From NCBI GenBank assembly GCA_003567805.1, contig PWYP01000037.1:1-8266 (forward strand): a DNA stretch of 8,266 nucleotides, written 5' to 3'. Both the position numbers and the translations under genes were made by a program. This DNA is from PVC group bacterium. GTDB lineage: Bacteria; Verrucomicrobiota; Kiritimatiellia; UBA8416. Below the pieces are notes generated by a model, which had not been told where the DNA came from, did no database searches, and saw nothing but the letters and a program-made list of their open reading frames with translations. This document shows positions 6,555 through 8,266 of this stretch, piece by piece. Each line of letters starts with the position of its first letter. The stretch's first letter is position 1.

Positions 6555-7781
6555 ATGCCAGTAAAAAAAGTTGCCATTCTCACTGCCGGAGGCCTTGCGC
6601 CTTGCCTATCCTCAGCCATTGCCGGTCTCGTCGAATCCTATACCGCAACCGCCCCTGAGGTAGAGATCATCTGCTACCGCTCTGGATACAAAGGGTTGTT
6701 GCAAGGAGACGCAATCACCCTTGATGCCGAAACACGAGCTAACATCAGTCGCCTATATGCATTTGGCGGAAGTCCCATTGGCAACAGTCGGGTAAAACTG
6801 ACCAACGTCAAAGATTGCGTAAAACGCGGATTGGTTACGGAAGGACAAAATCCTTTGCATGTAGCCGCAGAACAACTCACGCGGGACAAAGTAGACGTAC
6901 TCCATACCATTGGCGGAGATGACACAAACACAACCGCCGCTGATCTCGCTGCCTTTCTTAAACAGAACGATTATGATCTAACCGTCGTGGGCTTACCCAA
7001 AACCATCGACAATGACGTATTCCCGATTCGCCAAAGTCTCGGCGCATGGACCGCTGCCGAAGAAGGCGCGCAATTCTTTGCCAATGTTGTTGCCGAACAC
7101 AGCGCCAATCCACGTATGCTCATTGTCCACGAAGTCATGGGGCGTAACTGCGGATGGCTCACAGCCTACACAGCACGAATCTACAACGAATACCTTAACG
7201 AATGCCAATTCCTTCCCGGTCTCGGGCTCACACGCGAAGCGCGCGATGTGCATGCCGTGTACGTACCCGAAATGGAAATTGATATTGCCGAAGAAGCTGC
7301 ACGCCTCAAGCAGATCATGGACACCCACGATAGTGTAAACATCTTCTTATCCGAAGGCGCAGGCGTGGAGAAAATCGTCCAGGAAATGGAAGCTGCGGGC
7401 GAAGAAGTGCCACGCGATGCTTTCGGGCACATCAAACTCGACGCCGTAAATCCTGGCAAATGGTTTGGCCAGCAATTTGCCAACATGATCGGAGCCGAAA
7501 AAACGTTAATTCAGAAAAGTGGGTACTTCAGCCGGGCGGCAGCCTCAAATCAGGATGACATTGAGCTCATTCAGGCCTGCTGTAAACTTGCCGTGGAAGC
7601 TGCCCTGCGCAGAGAGAGCGGTGTCGTAGGCGAAGATGAAGATGCAGGCAACGAGCTTAGCGTAATCGATTTCCCGCGCATCAAAGGCGGCAAGCCGTTC
7701 GATCCCCAAACCGGATGGTTCCTCGAACTGCTTCAGGCAATCGGGCAGCCCGTCGGTGCGACCCTCGAAGTCGCCCACTAG
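6555..7781 (+). CDS. pfp: Pyrophosphate--fructose 6-phosphate 1-phosphotransferase
   Basis: PFP reversibly phosphorylates fructose 6-phosphate with PPi in place of ATP, serving both glycolysis and gluconeogenesis in the cytoplasm. The 408-residue product is close along its whole length to the PPi enzyme of Propionibacterium freudenreichii as I remember it (about 404 residues). The N-terminal LTAGGLAPCLSSAI replaces the ATP-type glycine loop. GGDDT at 120-124 carries Asp123, where ATP enzymes have glycine. PKTIDND at 148-154 carries Lys149, where ATP enzymes have glycine, and the catalytic Asp152. Substrate-binding MGR (195-197), SEGAG (266-270) and KSGYFSR (321-327) are present. The Asp and Lys together mark PPi dependence. 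AAGGAG (6544-6549) lies 5 nt before the ATG, a strong site. It follows dgt and ends next to a possible terminator and the repeat-rich tail. Confidence 0.96.
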   Translation: MPVKKVAILTAGGLAPCLSSAIAGLVESYTATAPEVEIICYRSGYKGLLQGDAITLDAETRANISRLYAFGGSPIGNSRVKLTNVKDCVKRGLVTEGQNPLHVAAEQLTRDKVDVLHTIGGDDTNTTAADLAAFLKQNDYDLTVVGLPKTIDNDVFPIRQSLGAWTAAEEGAQFFANVVAEHSANPRMLIVHEVMGRNCGWLTAYTARIYNEYLNECQFLPGLGLTREARDVHAVYVPEMEIDIAEEAARLKQIMDTHDSVNIFLSEGAGVEKIVQEMEAAGEEVPRDAFGHIKLDAVNPGKWFGQQFANMIGAEKTLIQKSGYFSRAAASNQDDIELIQACCKLAVEAALRRESGVVGEDEDAGNELSVIDFPRIKGGKPFDPQTGWFLELLQAIGQPVGATLEVAH

Positions 7782-7795
7782 TCTGTAACTTCATT

Positions 7796-7858
7796 GTTAA
7801 AGACAACATGTTGTGGTTTTATCAAAGCGCCACCACAAGATAATTTTAACTTGTTTTT
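7796..7858 (+). terminator. Possible pfp terminator with nested inverted repeats
   Basis: An outer pair GTTAAA (7796-7801) / TTTAAC (7845-7850) encloses an inner pair TTGTGGT (7811-7817) / ACCACAA (7832-7838). The outer arm runs directly into TTGTTTTT (7851-7858). The region also holds a 12-bp perfect palindrome, ACAACATGTTGT, at 7803-7814, which competes with the inner stem. The stems are AT-rich with a large loop, so termination would be weak by this mechanism. The position, 15 nt after the stop, fits. Confidence 0.4.
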
Positions 7859-7867
7859 GCCAATCCG

Positions 7868-7978
7868 GGTAGGGCGAACCAGCCTTGTCCTGCGAAGTCC
7901 CGCCAAGCGGGACGAAGTGGGATCCCCGGTGAGCCGCGACCACCGAACAACGGCTCGGCGAGGACGCCTCGCCCTACC
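7868..7978. repeat. 111-bp palindromic element with 10-bp terminal inverted repeats
   Basis: The ends are exact inverted copies, GGTAGGGCGA (7868-7877) and TCGCCCTACC (7969-7978). Inside are two perfect 7-bp hairpins with 3-nt loops: GTCCCGC/GCGGGAC (7897-7913), flanked on both sides by CGAAG, and GGCGAGG/CCTCGCC (7957-7973). A third pair, GAGCCG/CGGCTC (7931-7936, 7951-7956), and the palindrome GGGATCCC (7919-7926) lie between them. It encodes nothing recognisable. It resembles short dispersed repeats I associate with PVC genomes, of the REP or MITE kind, but copy number cannot be seen in one window. Confidence 0.65.
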
Positions 7979-7984
7979 TGCAAA

Positions 7985-8040
7985 AAGTTACAATATGCAT
8001 CATCTGGGGGCACACCGGAGGCGCGGCTAAGCTGTAACTT
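7985..8040. repeat. 8-bp inverted arms around a G-rich segment
   Basis: AAGTTACA (7985-7992) pairs perfectly with TGTAACTT (8033-8040). The second arm also repeats, in direct orientation and within a 10-nt match CTGTAACTTC, the sequence just after the pfp stop (7783-7792 and 8032-8041). The 40-nt interior is G-rich and contains GGGGGCAC, seen again at 8106-8113. Confidence 0.4.
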
Positions 8041-8065
8041 CGCATGAATACCAAATAGGCCTTCC

Positions 8066-8121
8066 TGTGGAGTGCGGCGACGAGCGAAGCGAACTCGCCG
8101 CTTTGGGGGGCACGGAGTGCC
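8066..8121. repeat. Second GC-rich palindromic element
   Basis: GCGGCGA (8074-8080) and TCGCCGC (8095-8101) form a 7-bp stem around a 14-nt loop in which GCGA and GCGAA recur. GGCAC/GTGCC (8109-8113, 8117-8121) makes a second hairpin with a 3-nt loop. The core 'GGAGTGCGGCGA...TCGCCGCTTTGG' matches my memory of an intergenic repeat common in Verrucomicrobia-like genomes. The outer borders are not defined by the sequence. Confidence 0.5.
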
Positions 8122-8167
8122 GGGGGCGACGATCCGGCAAAGACGTCCGCTCGTCAACATCATCTAG

Positions 8168-8266
8168 TCACACCCCAAGATCAGCGTTATCGCTTTCATC
8201 CTTCACGCTGTATCCGCTATCCTGCCGTTTATGATTAACCGCATGCTTGTCGCAGTACAGCCGATA
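8168..8266 (-). CDS. Possible 3' end of an unrecognised gene, cut by window edge
   Basis: On the minus strand a frame enters from the right edge and reads 32 codons to a TGA at 8168-8170. The peptide starts YRLYCDKHAVNHKRQ and ends in a polar, acidic stretch finishing ADLGV. It is outside the repeats and does not look like repeat translation. The YCDKH segment is faintly like the region around the second aspartate of some IS transposases, but nothing after it supports that, so no function is assigned. If real, the gene converges on pfp across the repeat region. Confidence 0.3.
   Translation of the reverse strand, partial: YRLYCDKHAVNHKRQDSGYSVKDESDNADLGV

Larger units (their letters stand above)
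7782..8167. other. Gene-free, repeat-rich intergenic tail
   Basis: No convincing coding frame was found here. Frames that stay open across it translate the palindromic repeats and have low-complexity Arg/Gly/Pro content. It contains a possible pfp terminator, a 111-bp palindromic element, a pair of 8-bp inverted arms, and a second GC-rich palindromic element. Local G and C are near balance, unlike the C-rich plus strand elsewhere in the window. Confidence 0.6.

Noticed and set aside
7868..8121. CRISPR array or integron attachment site in the palindromic tail
   Set aside because: The hairpins differ in sequence and spacing, there are no regular repeat-spacer units, and no cas or integrase gene is present in the window.
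7794..8163. Open frames on both strands across the repeat tail (78 and 105 codons)
   Set aside because: They translate palindromic repeats, giving Arg/Gly/Pro-rich low-complexity peptides on both strands at once. No ribosome binding site or domain is seen.
8231..8266. ATG at 8231 as the start of a plus-strand gene
   Set aside because: Only 12 codons are visible, no ribosome binding site precedes it, and the opposite strand has a longer open frame over the same bases.

Overview
The window reads as an ordinary bacterial chromosome segment carrying six housekeeping genes and one gene-free tail. The genes are lon (5' end cut off by the window edge), aroK, purF, rpsD, dgt and a pyrophosphate-dependent phosphofructokinase (pfp). 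No phage, CRISPR, tRNA, rRNA or intact mobile element was seen. G+C is about half by eye. The Propionibacterium-type PFP, a Lon that at several motifs reads more like the mitochondrial/chlamydial than the enterobacterial type, and GC-rich palindromic intergenic repeats of a kind I associate with Verrucomicrobia, Kiritimatiellota and Lentisphaerota genomes together suggest a PVC-superphylum bacterium. That placement is inference from remembered families, not a database result.

Layout. At 1-2877 (+), lon and aroK form a translationally coupled pair, with aroK starting inside the last codons of lon. At 2879-4318 (-), purF converges on aroK with one base between the stop codons. At 4416-4449 a strong intrinsic terminator on the minus strand separates purF from rpsD (4471-5088, -). 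At 5089-5349 an AT-rich intergenic region probably holds divergent promoters for rpsD (-) and dgt (+). At 5350-7781 (+), dgt and pfp follow each other with a 59-nt gap and are probably cotranscribed. At 7782-8167 lies a non-coding stretch with a possible pfp terminator, a 111-bp element with perfect 10-bp terminal inverted repeats and internal hairpins, a second palindromic element, and several short repeats. From 8168 to the right edge an open frame on the minus strand may be the 3' end of another gene.

The genes do not form one pathway. They cover proteolysis (Lon), chorismate synthesis (AroK), the first committed step of purine synthesis (PurF), the small ribosomal subunit (S4), dNTP control (Dgt) and glycolysis using PPi (PFP). 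Two features stand out beyond the genes. The plus strand is C- and A-rich whichever strand is coding, which suggests replication-strand skew. The 3' tail is a mosaic of short palindromic repeats.
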